Assembly: GCA_002382665.1 (NCBI GenBank)
Contig: DFZA01000003.1
Coordinates: 1 to 60,945, forward strand
Length of the DNA: 60,945 nt
Origin: Peptococcaceae bacterium UBA4068
GTDB taxonomy: Bacteria > Bacillota > Dehalobacteriia > UBA4068
Reading direction: 5' to 3'
Shown: positions 1-7,884 of the stretch, in pieces
Numbering within the stretch: position 1 is the first letter of the stretch
Layout: each line of letters begins with the position of its first letter
Position numbers and translations under genes: made by a program
Notes under the pieces: model-generated
Databases searched by the model: none
What the model saw: the letters and a program-made list of their open reading frames with translations, nothing else
Told to the model about the DNA's origin: nothing

Positions 1-18
1 GACAACCTGTTCCAGTAA

Positions 19-146
19 TTGGTAATTACCGTATGGATGTGCGCAAAATATGCGGTGAAGATTCTATCTTCCCTCTGTCTACTGGCTATAACAATAAAAC
101 TAAATATGCCGCTGTAGCTCAGTCGGTAGAGCGCATCCTTGGTAAG
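19..146 (+). repeat. Left arm of 128-bp perfect inverted repeat
   Basis: These 128 bases are the exact reverse complement of 5715-5842; identity stops sharply at both ends (base 18 and base 147 differ from their partners). The arm begins and ends with the heptamer TTGGTAA (19-25 and 139-145) and contains the 5' half of a tRNA-Thr gene (108-146) with about 80 bases of upstream sequence. The 10-base palindrome GGTAATTACC lies at 21-30. A tRNA anticodon-loop heptamer at each edge suggests that it is the core of site-specific recombination. The inverted rather than direct order is unusual and could also come from assembly near a contig end. Confidence 0.9.
108..146 (+). pseudogene. 5' half of tRNA-Thr(GGT), truncated in the anticodon stem
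   Basis: The acceptor 5' strand, D arm (AGTCGGT loop) and anticodon loop with GGT match the complete tRNA at 5678-5753 base for base. After TTGGTAAG the sequence changes to unrelated DNA, so the anticodon stem cannot close and there is no T arm or CCA. It is a recombination-site remnant, not a functional tRNA. Confidence 0.85.
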
Positions 147-156
147 CAACTCCTTT

Positions 157-170
157 GGTAACAAGGTGAC
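157..170 (+). repeat. GGTAAC-AA-GGTGAC paired hexamer, possible recombinase arm site
   Basis: Two GGTRAC hexamers separated by AA lie just inside the left repeat arm. The same paired motif occurs in the opposite orientation at 2501-2514, directly after the stop of the ATPase gene. Position at the element edge suggests integrase arm-type or replication-protein binding, which is inference. Confidence 0.35.
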
Positions 171-172
171 AA

Positions 173-991
173 CTAATTTACTTTAATTCGTTTTCGTGAT
201 TCTCGCATACCATGATTTTTAGAACAACGTCCTGAACAGTATAGCTTATCCTCTCTTTTATATGCAGCGAATATGTTTTTGCATTTGGGGTCTTTACATT
301 TTTTTATCGGCACATTGTTGACAATATCCAAATAGAACCTAAAATACATTGCAGATAATAAATTGCCTTTCAGCTCAATTGCAGTAGTCTTCGTTTCAGA
401 GGTTTTGTGGACATCACAATCTATATTGATATGTATTTTGTTTGTATAGTCTTGTATATGCCTTTTAACAATGGCCAATAAATATTCGTTTGTCTTGTCG
501 CTGTCATTACCATCTTCCAGTTCATCAATAATAAAATCAAAATAAACGCTGTTGTAAACCGATAGCTCTCGTAGTTCACTAACCTTCTCTTTAAATATCC
601 GTATTCGCTGTTTCTTGTCTTGTTCATCAGGAATTAATGCAGCTATATCGCAATAGAACTCAACAATAAGCCTAAACTTTTTGACCTCTATAGCAAAATC
701 CTCAATGCTCATTTTTTGTAAAAGCTCTTGGACTTCCCCTTTATATATTCTACCGCCGCTGATATTGTCAAATAGTAATCCATATGCATTACAGAACTTC
801 AAGATTTGTTTGTTGTTCGTACTATCAGTATTGATAAAGCGGATATAGGCCCCTTGCTCTTTATCTGTAATAGCGAGCGGGTCTATTTTTTTATCCGCTG
901 ATTTTTTATCTTCACATATTTGCTCTCTTTTTAGAAAATAATTTTTCACGCCCAATTCCATGCTGAAAGTATTGATATGCCTGTATCCCAT
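173..991 (-). CDS. Hypothetical protein with C-terminal Cys zinc finger
   Basis: This 272-residue protein starts at an ATG with an AAAGGAG ribosome binding site. The last 45 residues hold a treble-clef-like Cys cluster (C-x4-C-x3-F, then Y-C-S-x2-C) followed by a basic tail rich in Arg and Lys, a pattern found in CGNR-type and related DNA-binding zinc fingers. The N-terminal 220 residues are mostly charged helices with no family I recognise. It lies at the left edge of the mobile element and is divergent from the ATPase gene, so a DNA-binding or regulatory role in the element is plausible. No enzymatic motif is seen. Confidence 0.6.
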   Translation of the reverse strand: MGYRHINTFSMELGVKNYFLKREQICEDKKSADKKIDPLAITDKEQGAYIRFINTDSTNNKQILKFCNAYGLLFDNISGGRIYKGEVQELLQKMSIEDFAIEVKKFRLIVEFYCDIAALIPDEQDKKQRIRIFKEKVSELRELSVYNSVYFDFIIDELEDGNDSDKTNEYLLAIVKRHIQDYTNKIHINIDCDVHKTSETKTTAIELKGNLLSAMYFRFYLDIVNNVPIKKCKDPKCKNIFAAYKREDKLYCSGRCSKNHGMRESRKRIKVN

Positions 992-1041
992 TTTATTACT
1001 CCTTTAATTGTGGGGGGTTATATTATATTTACATACCACTT

Positions 1042-1070
1042 ATTCTATCCTAAACTTGTACCAAGATCAA
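1042..1070 (-). promoter_or_regulatory. Promoter for the zinc-finger gene with embedded dyad
   Basis: On the minus strand TTGATC and TAGAAT are separated by 17 bases. An 11-base dyad CTTG-TAC-CAAG (1055-1065) lies in the spacer, a good place for a repressor, possibly the element's own Cro/C1-type regulator. A weaker plus-strand promoter (TTTACA, 17 bases, TAAACT at 1028-1056) overlaps it and would serve the ATPase gene, so one operator could control both directions. Confidence 0.45.
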
Positions 1071-1100
1071 TACCAACAAAACATTTAGGAGGAATTTAAA

Positions 1101-2498
1101 ATGAAAAACAATTTATTTAAGCAAATTTGTAGCGAAGACAAACTTTTCCACGATGAACAAGAAAATGCGTATTCTTATGTAAAGCTCGATGACTATTATG
1201 AAGTCATGCCAATTGAAAGTAAACAATACAGGTATTTGATTGAACGCAGGTTATATAAAGCAAATTTATCTTTTTCAACAAACGAAATTGAAAACATCGT
1301 TACTACGGCAAGGTTAAAAGCATTACATGATAAACCTGAGCGAAAATTACATATACGCGTGGCAGAACACAAGGGAGACTTTTATTATGACCTTGGAAAC
1401 GGTCACGTAGTAAAAACAACTACCAACGGTTGGTGTATTGGTCAAACATCGAAAGTGCTGTTTCAACATTTTAAAACGCAAACATTACAAACTTACCCCA
1501 CTAGAAACGGTGACATAAATTTACTAAATAAATATATGAGCAATGTCCTACCTAGTGAAAGGCTATTGTTGCTTGTTCATATTGTTATAGCATTTATTCC
1601 CAATATAGTACATGCCCCCTTATTAATTCAGAGTGAAAAAGGAAGCGGTAAATCGACGCTGGCAAAAATGATGAAACAAATTATTGACCCTTGTGTTTCG
1701 CTCGCACTAATTTTAGGGAAGGACCCCGAATCGCTAATGCTTAATCTGCAAGGCCATTATTTTGCTAATTTTGATAATGTAAGTAAGCTTTCTTCAGATA
1801 TCTCCGATTATTTTTGTGCAGCAATAACGGGGGTAAGTATGGAGAGAAGAAAACGTTATACCGATAACGAACGTGTAACTACAAAAATAGCAAATAGTTG
1901 TATTTCTTTTAATGGTATAGATTTTGGCGCGCTCAAAGAAGATTTACTTGACAGAAGCTTACTTATAAAATTAGAAAGACAAAATATGAAAAAACTACCC
2001 GACACTGAGATATGGGAACAGTTTACAGCAGATTTGCCGTTCATTTTAGGTGGCATATTTGACACAATAGTCGAAGCGAAAAAGTTATTTAATAGTTCTT
2101 GTCCTAAAAGCAAATTTAGACTAGAAGACTACAATAATTGGGGATATGCTATCGCAAGTGTGCTCGGAAAAGGCGAACAATATATCACCGTATTAGATGA
2201 CAATCATATGAGTAAACACTTGACGTTGATAAATGCAAACGCATTGTGCCAAGCGATAATGGAATTTATGAGCGATAAACCCAGATGGAAAGGGCAACCT
2301 CGTGCATTATTAACATATCTTGACCAAATAGCAATAGATAAAAGATTGGGTAAAAACACGCAACTATGGCCTAAAAGTGCCATAGAATTATCCTTTCAAT
2401 TAAAAAAGTACAAAGCGATATTATCGGAGACAGGAATTTTTGTAGAATGGGGAAATCGTACCAATAAAGGCTCAACCATAATTATTTCAAAACAATAG
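1101..2498 (+). CDS. AAA-type replication ATPase / primase-helicase-like protein of mobile element
   Basis: The 465-residue protein has a clear Walker A motif (GSGKST near residues 181-186) followed by an acidic FDN Walker B-like segment, a sensor-like SFNG segment and an Arg-finger-like LLDRSL segment. This is the layout of the helicase half of phage and plasmid primase-helicases (P4 alpha / D5 type, superfamily 3). The N-terminal 150 residues show no recognisable primase zinc or Toprim motif. The start has an AGGAGG site 8 bases upstream. With an integrase and repressor nearby, it probably drives replication of the excised element. It could instead be a more general phage-type ATPase. Confidence 0.65.
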   Translation: MKNNLFKQICSEDKLFHDEQENAYSYVKLDDYYEVMPIESKQYRYLIERRLYKANLSFSTNEIENIVTTARLKALHDKPERKLHIRVAEHKGDFYYDLGNGHVVKTTTNGWCIGQTSKVLFQHFKTQTLQTYPTRNGDINLLNKYMSNVLPSERLLLLVHIVIAFIPNIVHAPLLIQSEKGSGKSTLAKMMKQIIDPCVSLALILGKDPESLMLNLQGHYFANFDNVSKLSSDISDYFCAAITGVSMERRKRYTDNERVTTKIANSCISFNGIDFGALKEDLLDRSLLIKLERQNMKKLPDTEIWEQFTADLPFILGGIFDTIVEAKKLFNSSCPKSKFRLEDYNNWGYAIASVLGKGEQYITVLDDNHMSKHLTLINANALCQAIMEFMSDKPRWKGQPRALLTYLDQIAIDKRLGKNTQLWPKSAIELSFQLKKYKAILSETGIFVEWGNRTNKGSTIIISKQ

Positions 2499-2500
2499 TT

Positions 2501-2514
2501 GTTACCTTGTCACC
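2501..2514 (-). repeat. Second GGTRAC paired hexamer
   Basis: Reverse complement reads GGTGAC-AA-GGTAAC, the same paired hexamer as at 157-170 with the two half-sites exchanged. A further GGTGAC lies at 2531-2536. It sits immediately after the ATPase stop codon and could be a replication-initiator or integrase binding site. Confidence 0.3.
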
Positions 2515-2663
2515 GATGGCAATGAGGTGACATCTTCCATAAGCAAAAATGTTCTTCACAGCACTGCTATCACAGGCGGTGCTGTTTTTCTTTGCAAAAT
2601 CAGCCGTTTACATTATCACATCAGCTATTTATAATTATCCATAGTTTGGAAGGAGGCATTATT

Positions 2664-2879
2664 ATGTCGAACTCAGCAAGCGATAGATACATATTAACGG
2701 TCAGGTTTGGCAAGCTGCGAATTCATGGTTTGCACATCTACAATCAGGATGAGGCTATAGCCGCAAGAGACAGGCTAATTGCGGTAGGCGCAAAGCCAAA
2801 CCACGTCAGGATTGATACATATGAATCGGTTTTTGGAGGTGGAGCGTGTGAAAGTGAGGTTGCTAAACGTGCGGTGTAA
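2664..2879 (+). CDS. Small hypothetical protein of the mobile element
   Basis: A 71-residue protein; I use the ATG at 2664 because a GGAAGGAGG site lies 8 bases upstream, while the in-frame start at 2592 has none. The product is slightly basic, with no Cys motif other than a single C-terminal Cys. Its 3' end overlaps the next gene by 32 bases, so the two are probably translationally coupled. No family recognised. Confidence 0.55.
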   Translation: MSNSASDRYILTVRFGKLRIHGLHIYNQDEAIAARDRLIAVGAKPNHVRIDTYESVFGGGACESEVAKRAV

Positions 2880-3069
2880 TAGCGAGGGGTTACCCTCTAT
2901 TGAGTTATCTGGCAAGTGGCTTGTCGAGCAGGGATTCGCTCCTGACAGCCGAATTGCTGTGTGTATGGAAAGTCATGGCAAGCTCACTATCGTCAATTTG
3001 GATTTAGAAGCGCATCGGCTCCTTGAAGAAGAATATAAAGAACAAGTTTATATCATCCCAAATGAGTAA
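2848..3069 (+). CDS. SymE/AbrB-like small protein
   Basis: A 73-residue protein started by GTG at 2848 with GGAGGT six bases upstream; an in-frame ATG at 2812 lacks a site. The central segment (L-S-G-K-W-L, then G-F-x-P-x-S-x-I-x-V, then G-x-L-x-I) matches the swapped-hairpin AbrB-like fold of SymE-family proteins, which are known as SOS-induced toxins in enterobacteria and as small regulators elsewhere. It overlaps the preceding gene. I cannot tell whether it is a toxin, a regulator or a transcript-binding protein here. Confidence 0.55.
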   Translation: MKVRLLNVRCNSEGLPSIELSGKWLVEQGFAPDSRIAVCMESHGKLTIVNLDLEAHRLLEEEYKEQVYIIPNE

Positions 3070-3106
3070 ATCCCCCGACAGCTTTTGATTAGCTACCGAG
3101 GGATTT
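3068..3106. terminator. Bidirectional terminator between convergent genes
   Basis: AAATCCC at 3068-3074 pairs with GGGATTT at 3100-3106, extended by CCG/CGA. The stem overlaps the stop codons of the SymE-like gene (plus) and the XRE gene (minus) and would serve both. Confidence 0.65.
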
Positions 3107-3434
3107 ATTTGTTGAGTTGGCCTAGATGGGGCATTGCAGCTTTGAGTACATCGAGCAGCAGTGCCTTTTCTTGTGCTGTACATTGACTAATCAGTTTGTG
3201 TAGCTCGTCATTTGCCTGAACGGGTTGTTCGCCCTTAACAAGATAATCGAGGGATAGATGCAGGCAATCAGATATTTTTATGAGCGTCTCATAACTCATC
3301 TTGCGTACTCCACGCTCAATCTGTCCGACGAAATATGACGACACACCAATTAGTTCAGCAAATCTCTCTCTTGTAAGTCCGAGTCGTTTGCGCCCCTCAA
3401 CAATGCGCCCGCCTACAGTTTTGTTTGTATCCAT
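3105..3434 (-). CDS. XRE (Cro/C1-type) transcriptional regulator
   Basis: A 109-residue protein with an N-terminal helix-turn-helix (about residues 8-65: R-L-G-L-T-x-E-x-F-A-E-L-I-G-V then I-E-R-G) and a short C-terminal helix for dimerisation. I chose the ATG at 3434 because GGAGG lies 7 bases upstream; a GTG two codons earlier overlaps that site. It is divergent from the nuclease gene at 3577 and convergent with the SymE-like gene, the usual place for an element's lysogeny repressor. The target sites are not certain. Confidence 0.8.
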   Translation of the reverse strand: MDTNKTVGGRIVEGRKRLGLTRERFAELIGVSSYFVGQIERGVRKMSYETLIKISDCLHLSLDYLVKGEQPVQANDELHKLISQCTAQEKALLLDVLKAAMPHLGQLNK

Positions 3435-3576
3435 CAGCACCCCTCCAATACAAACAGTATAAAGCTCAGGGCATTTACTATAAATTGGCTTATGGCGCTA
3501 ATATAATGTTTGCTGCCAGCTTTATATAATGTTATTATATTGTGTGTGAAAATCTCGTTAGGGGGTAGCACACAAT

Positions 3577-4467
3577 ATGGATGAGAGATTTGATTATATC
3601 GCTCGTACCCTATCCCGTACAAAGCGTAAGGAATACGAGAATTATGTGGTCAACGCCATTTGGAATCGGCTAAATACTACGGAAGTAAAACCCGTCTCTC
3701 AGCAGTATATTAAACATACTAATGGCTACTATCTGATTGACCTGTATTTCCCACAGCTAAATATTGGTATTGAATGCGACGAGGGATACCACAAGCAAAA
3801 TGTGGAACACGATTTGATTAGAGAGCTAACGATATTTGATATTCTCAAGCAGGTTAAAAACATCGTCGAGTATCGGGCTTTACACGTTGATGTAACCAGA
3901 AGCTATGAGCAAATAGAGGAAGAAATTAATGACCACATTCAGACTATTCGCTCATGTATTGAAGCGCAAAAGAGTAACGGCTGTTTTACGGAGTGGCAAG
4001 TTGTTTCGCCACAAGAGTATTTTGCGAATAAGGATACTGTTTCTATAGATAACGATATCGCTTTTAGAACGATTGCCGAGACTTGCAATGCTCTTTTTTC
4101 TACCACTTATAAAAATATTCAGCAGAGTTGGTTTGTGCCGTCTACATTCCGCAAGAAATACGGTCAGCAGTATAAAGTTTGGTTTCCCAAGTTGGCGGTT
4201 GAGAACAGGGCAGTAACACGCGATTGGCATAATGAATTGTCGCAGGACGGAAAACGAATTATCGAGTTTAACGAATCTTCCCATTGGACGGCAGAGGATT
4301 TAAGGACAGACCTTCACGAATCAAGAGTGACCTTTACACACGTCCTTGACCCCGTTACGCGCAAAAAAGAATATCGCTTTGTAGGTGTTTTCAAATATTC
4401 AGGAATAGAGCAGAACAAAAACGTATATACAAGAATTGATGAAAGCTTTCCGCTTATTAAGCTATAG
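3577..4467 (+). CDS. PD-(D/E)XK nuclease, possibly a modification-dependent restriction enzyme (PvuRts1I/AbaSI-like)
   Basis: In this 296-residue protein the N-terminal half has a Vsr-like nuclease core: E21 in a helix, D55 at the end of a beta strand, and E66-x-D68 ten residues later, followed by H72. The C-terminal half (about 140-296) is rich in aromatic residues and ends in Y-R-F-V-G-V-F-x-Y, reminiscent of the SRA-like base-flipping domain in PvuRts1I/AbaSI enzymes, which cut DNA with hydroxymethylated or glucosylated cytosine. Length agrees with that family. No methyltransferase gene lies nearby, as expected for a type IV enzyme. Family assignment is from memory of motifs. The purine-rich site is 12 bases from the ATG. 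It would be defence cargo of the element. Confidence 0.5.
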   Translation: MDERFDYIARTLSRTKRKEYENYVVNAIWNRLNTTEVKPVSQQYIKHTNGYYLIDLYFPQLNIGIECDEGYHKQNVEHDLIRELTIFDILKQVKNIVEYRALHVDVTRSYEQIEEEINDHIQTIRSCIEAQKSNGCFTEWQVVSPQEYFANKDTVSIDNDIAFRTIAETCNALFSTTYKNIQQSWFVPSTFRKKYGQQYKVWFPKLAVENRAVTRDWHNELSQDGKRIIEFNESSHWTAEDLRTDLHESRVTFTHVLDPVTRKKEYRFVGVFKYSGIEQNKNVYTRIDESFPLIKL

Positions 4468-4476
4468 AAAATAAAC

Positions 4477-4519
4477 AACAGCTTAGACCGTCCTTTATGT
4501 GGATAGCCTAAGCTGTTTT
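4477..4519 (+). terminator. Terminator after nuclease gene
   Basis: AACAGCTTAG (4477-4486) pairs with CTAAGCTGTT (4508-4517), followed by TT. It lies 10 bases after the nuclease stop and between convergent genes. Confidence 0.7.
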
Positions 4520-4589
4520 AACATTCAGAGGGAAGAAATTAAGAAGAGGGAGCTAGAACTGGTTTATAATATTATTCTGTATAATACTG

Positions 4590-5519
4590 TTATAGTTTTA
4601 TTTTTTCACCCTTACGCTGAATCTGTTCCAGAGCGTTGAACTTGTCAAAGTCTTTTTGCAAATCGTTCGTAAACATCTCGACGTATTCTTTCACCACATC
4701 TAACGAAGAATGGCCTAGAATTTTCTGAAGCCTGAATATATCGCCACCTGCAAGAATCCACTTTTTAGCGAAGGTATGGCGGTACAGATGAATAGAGGTT
4801 TTTTCCACCCCACGCCTTTTGTGATAGCGTGTTAAAGATATCCTCAGATTATCGGTATTTAACTTGCCGCCACAGGCATCGCAGAACAAGTAATCGTCAG
4901 GCTTTCCGCCTCTGTGCTTGAGATAGTCCTTAAGTATTTTTGATAGTGTGGCGGAGAGCGGTATAAACTGCTGTTTTTTGTTTTTTGTTGTAGATAATTT
5001 AATAACTGCTTCATCAAAATCAATGTCGGATATTTTAATGTTTATCAGGGTATTGCGCCTGTTACCTGTTGAAAGCAAATAATTAATCATGACCCAGTTG
5101 CGGTACTCTGTGAAGTTACAAAGACTCAGCTTTGGTTTTTCGAGCAATATCTTGAGTTCATCATCAGTATAAACTTCCTTTACCTTCTTTTCACAGCGAA
5201 TGACAGGAAAAGCAATCTTATCCATGTAGCCGTTATTGTGGAAATAATTGAAAAGGGCTTTTAGGCGTTGCAACCATATTGATATACTGACATTGGACAT
5301 AGAAGTGTTTTCTCTTAAATAACAGATATAGTTCTCGATCTTATTTTTGTTAACCGTGTTAATCAAATTGCTTTCAGGATAGAACTTGTTAAACTGTTTA
5401 ATTGTGGTTCTGTAGTTAATCAGAGTAGATTCAGCGCAATCCCTGACAGTGCAGTACTTCAAATACTCATCATAACCTTCCTTTAGTGTCTTGTTTTGGG
5501 TATTCATTTCAATCTTCAT
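4590..5519 (-). CDS. int: Tyrosine recombinase / integrase
   Basis: The 309-residue protein has an N-terminal SAM-like core-binding domain (about 10-105) and a catalytic domain (about 115-295). The catalytic residues are visible: R154 in TGNR, K near 180, H244-x-x-R247 in HLYRH, H270 in LGHSS and the nucleophile Y279 in KEYV. All are in family spacing, so it should be active. It starts with an ATG preceded by AAAGGAG and reads away from the tRNA-Thr gene about 160 bases off. It is the expected enzyme for recombination at the TTGGTAA core in that tRNA. Confidence 0.88.
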   Translation of the reverse strand: MKIEMNTQNKTLKEGYDEYLKYCTVRDCAESTLINYRTTIKQFNKFYPESNLINTVNKNKIENYICYLRENTSMSNVSISIWLQRLKALFNYFHNNGYMDKIAFPVIRCEKKVKEVYTDDELKILLEKPKLSLCNFTEYRNWVMINYLLSTGNRRNTLINIKISDIDFDEAVIKLSTTKNKKQQFIPLSATLSKILKDYLKHRGGKPDDYLFCDACGGKLNTDNLRISLTRYHKRRGVEKTSIHLYRHTFAKKWILAGGDIFRLQKILGHSSLDVVKEYVEMFTNDLQKDFDKFNALEQIQRKGEKIKL

Positions 5520-5627
5520 TTTACTATTTCTCCTTTACTTTTTTGAAACAGTAACAACCCAAAAGATAAGGACAGTGTGGATGAGTACAGGTGTAACAGT
5601 TCCATTGTGTTCGTTTCTCAAAAAGCG

Positions 5628-5670
5628 AAAACCCTCGACATATCTAAAAGCTAGATACATCAAGGGTTTT
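5628..5670 (-). terminator. tRNA-Thr transcription terminator
   Basis: On the minus strand AAAACCCT (5663-5670 complement) pairs with AGGGTTTT (5628-5635 complement), followed by CGCTTTTT. It starts 7 bases after the tRNA CCA end. It separates tRNA transcription from the integrase gene. Confidence 0.65.
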
Positions 5671-5677
5671 AAGCCTT

Positions 5678-5835
<158 letters not shown>

Positions 5836-5842
<7 letters not shown>

Positions 5843-5873
5843 GGATGCGCTCTACCTACTGAGCTACAGCGGC
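5836..5873 (-). pseudogene. Displaced 5' half of a tRNA-Thr gene
   Basis: The minus strand carries the tRNA-Thr 5' half up to TTGGTAA, then diverges. It differs from the other two halves by one base in the D loop (AGTAGGT against AGTCGGT). It stands 12 bases after a consensus promoter, so it looks like the original 5' end of the host tRNA gene, pushed aside by the element-borne 5' half. Confidence 0.8.
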
Positions 5874-5886
5874 ACAAGCAAGAGTC

Positions 5887-5915
5887 ATTATATACTAATT
5901 TTGAACAAATATCAA
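5887..5915 (-). promoter_or_regulatory. Consensus promoter of the ancestral tRNA-Thr gene
   Basis: Minus strand TTGATA, 17-base spacer, TATAAT. It ends 13 bases before the truncated tRNA half, matching a tRNA promoter. Transcription would read through the 121-base unit into the complete tRNA. Confidence 0.75.
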
Positions 5916-5977
5916 TACCCTCTAAAAGCATTTTTTTAAAAATTAAATTATTTATTCCAATTTTATTAAAAAACCTG

Positions 5978-6006
5978 TTGCTTTTTTAGTAAGATTATAT
6001 TATAAT
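5978..6006 (+). promoter_or_regulatory. Strong promoter for structured RNA
   Basis: TTGCTT and a perfect TATAAT are separated by 17 bases in very AT-rich DNA. Start of transcription is expected near 6012-6014. No coding sequence with a ribosome binding site follows until 6381. Confidence 0.7.
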
Positions 6007-6011
6007 ACAAC

Positions 6012-6320
6012 TACGAACTTTATATATTCCGAGTTTTGTCTCCTAAAGATTATTCCAAATCCATGGAGCAAAACCTATGGGTGCTAATGGAAACATGAGT
6101 GCCTCCCGTATTTGGAAAGGAGCAATATTTGAGGAGCTACTTTTCTTATGGGGAAAAGTGGTTTTTTTGTTTTCTATTACGGATAAGGATGTATGAAATT
6201 CTCCTTTTACATTATTTATACCTTGCGAACGGTTTCTTTGGCAGAGGGTAATCGTTCGCAACCACTCCCTGTGTAACCTTACACAAAAAGAAGAAGGATA
6301 ATCCTTCTTCTTTTTGTTTT
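6012..6320 (+). ncRNA. Unassigned structured RNA, about 300 nt
   Basis: Between the promoter and an intrinsic terminator lie several helices: CTCCT...AGGAG enclosing TTCCAAAT...ATTTGGAA (6040-6135); inside it a GAAA-tetraloop hairpin (CTAATG/CATGAG, with wobble pairs extending it); ACTTTTC/GAAAAGT (6139-6159); and a 10-pair hairpin GCGAACGGTT/AATCGTTCGC (6225-6259). I see no T-box, SRP, tmRNA, RNase P or TPP core motifs. It could be a 6S-like RNA, a raiA-type Bacillota RNA or a cis leader of the aminopeptidase gene. The family is unknown to me. Confidence 0.6.
6285..6320 (+). terminator. Intrinsic terminator of the structured RNA
   Basis: AAGAAGAAGGAT pairs with ATCCTTCTTCTT and runs into a U-rich tract (TTTTTGTTTTTG). 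It would end the RNA 60 bases before the aminopeptidase start codon. Confidence 0.7.
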
Positions 6321-6380
6321 TGTTGTATTTTTACAGACGGTCGGGTAAAATATAATAGCAATTAATTATATGGAGGTATT

Positions 6381-7532
6381 ATGAACGATAATCGTATAGG
6401 CACTTTGGCCGAAAACCTCGTTAATTATTCCACTCACATCGAAAAAGGCAATAAAGTATTAATAGAAGTAACAGGCCAGGAGGAAGAACTGGCCAAAGAA
6501 CTAATTCGTGCTGTTTACCGCGCTGGTGGCCAACCTTATTATGCTATCAATAATGAAAGATTGCAAAAAGAATGGTTAAAAGGCAAAGACGACGATGGTA
6601 TTGATGAAGCTGCAGTTTCGTCACAAGCCCGCTGGGAAAGCGCCAGAATGAGCGATATGGACGCTTATATTGGCATCCGTATCAAAGATAATCTTTATGA
6701 TTTGGCCGGCATTCCGGATCAAGTAATGACTCGTTATAACAAGCTTTTTGTTAAACCCGTACATCTTGATATCCGCGTTCCTAAAACTAAATGGGTAATT
6801 TTGCGTTATCCCAATCCGGCTATGGCTCAAGAAGCGGGGATGTCAACCGAAGATTTTACTAATTTTTACTTTAAAGTTTGTAATTTTGATTATCAATTGA
6901 TGTCTAAGCGCATGGATCCGTTGGTGGAAATACTCAACAACGCCAAAGAAGTCCAAATCAAAGCTCCATCAGTCGATTTGCGTTTCAGTATTGAAGGCAT
7001 TCCCGCTGTCAAGTGTGATGGGATTATGAATATACCCGACGGAGAAGTTTTTACCGCGCCGGTCAAAGACTCTGTTGAAGGTGAAATAACCTTTAATACT
7101 CCATCGCCTCACGACGGAAAAGTATATAATAACATCAAGCTGCAATTCACCGCCGGCAAAATTGTTAATGCCGAATGTCCACAGGACTCCGAGGCCTTGA
7201 ACGCAGTATTGGATACCGACGAAGGTAGTCGCTATATAGGCGAATTCGCTTTTGGACTTCATCCATTAATTTTACAACCAATTCACGATATATTATTTGA
7301 TGAAAAAATCAGCGGCAGTTTTCATTTTACGCCCGGCGCCTGTTACGACGAAGCAGATAACGGCAACAAAAGCGCCGTTCATTGGGATATGATTTATATT
7401 ATGCGTAGCGAATATGGCGGCGGCGAAATTTATCTTGATAATCAGCTAATTCAAAAAGACGGCCTTTTTTGTCATCCGTCGCTGGTTGAGCTTAACCCTC
7501 AATCATTACTCACTGCATGTAACTGCAAATAA
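6381..7532 (+). CDS. M29-family aminopeptidase
   Basis: A 383-residue protein matching the thermophilic metalloprotease M29 family (AmpS / aminopeptidase T), cytosolic dinuclear metal exopeptidases that release N-terminal residues from peptides. The C-terminal domain shows the metal-ligand pattern: E in R-Y-I-G-E-F, H in G-L-H-P, the acidic C-Y-D-E-A-D segment and H-W-D near residues 336-338. Family length is about 370-415, so it is complete. The start has TGGAGG 7 bases upstream. It follows the structured RNA and its terminator and has its own terminator, so it appears monocistronic. Confidence 0.88.
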   Translation: MNDNRIGTLAENLVNYSTHIEKGNKVLIEVTGQEEELAKELIRAVYRAGGQPYYAINNERLQKEWLKGKDDDGIDEAAVSSQARWESARMSDMDAYIGIRIKDNLYDLAGIPDQVMTRYNKLFVKPVHLDIRVPKTKWVILRYPNPAMAQEAGMSTEDFTNFYFKVCNFDYQLMSKRMDPLVEILNNAKEVQIKAPSVDLRFSIEGIPAVKCDGIMNIPDGEVFTAPVKDSVEGEITFNTPSPHDGKVYNNIKLQFTAGKIVNAECPQDSEALNAVLDTDEGSRYIGEFAFGLHPLILQPIHDILFDEKISGSFHFTPGACYDEADNGNKSAVHWDMIYIMRSEYGGGEIYLDNQLIQKDGLFCHPSLVELNPQSLLTACNCK

Positions 7533-7576
7533 TTATTATTTAACAGAATCTTAAGAGTTTTATTTAAATTTAATTA

Positions 7577-7606
7577 ATGCACAGACTTCGGTCTGTGCAT
7601 TTTTTG
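7577..7606 (+). terminator. Terminator after aminopeptidase gene
   Basis: A perfect 10-bp stem ATGCACAGAC/GTCTGTGCAT with a TTCG tetraloop and a T6 tract. Confidence 0.9.
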
Positions 7607-7685
7607 TCACCAAACGACTTTGTTCTCCATATCATGTACTATAACAGCCCGGCAAACGGTTTAAACAGTAAAAGGAGGGATTGCC

Positions 7686-7850
7686 ATGAACAGATGCAGA
7701 AATCACCATGTCTGCTGCCATACTCAACCAACGCATTGCTGTTTCTTCCCGGGTAACGGCTGCTGCAACAACTTATGTAATTTGGTTGTTATAGCATTGT
7801 TTTCTTCCTGCTTTTGCTGCGGATGCCAACCGCGCTGCCGCTGCTGGTAA
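7686..7850 (+). CDS. Cys-rich microprotein 1 (54 aa)
   Basis: A 54-residue product with 14 Cys, many in CC pairs, plus His residues; an AAAGGAGGGA site lies 5 bases before the ATG. A short hydrophobic stretch (L-V-V-I-A-L-F) sits in the middle. It heads a row of three similar small genes. No family is recognised. Composition suits a cross-linked coat or metal-binding protein, but this is inference. Confidence 0.65.
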   Translation: MNRCRNHHVCCHTQPTHCCFFPGNGCCNNLCNLVVIALFSSCFCCGCQPRCRCW

Positions 7851-7884
7851 ATAAAAAAAGATATAAAAAAAGGAGAGATGTGCT

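Noticed and set aside
6043..6261. 72-codon frame on the minus strand
   Set aside because: No ribosome binding site and it covers the structured RNA, with no protein-like composition.
6012..6320. T-box or TPP riboswitch in front of the aminopeptidase gene
   Set aside because: No T-box AGGGTGGNACCGCG core, no specifier hairpin and no TPP conserved loops are found; the downstream gene is not an aminoacyl or thiamine gene.
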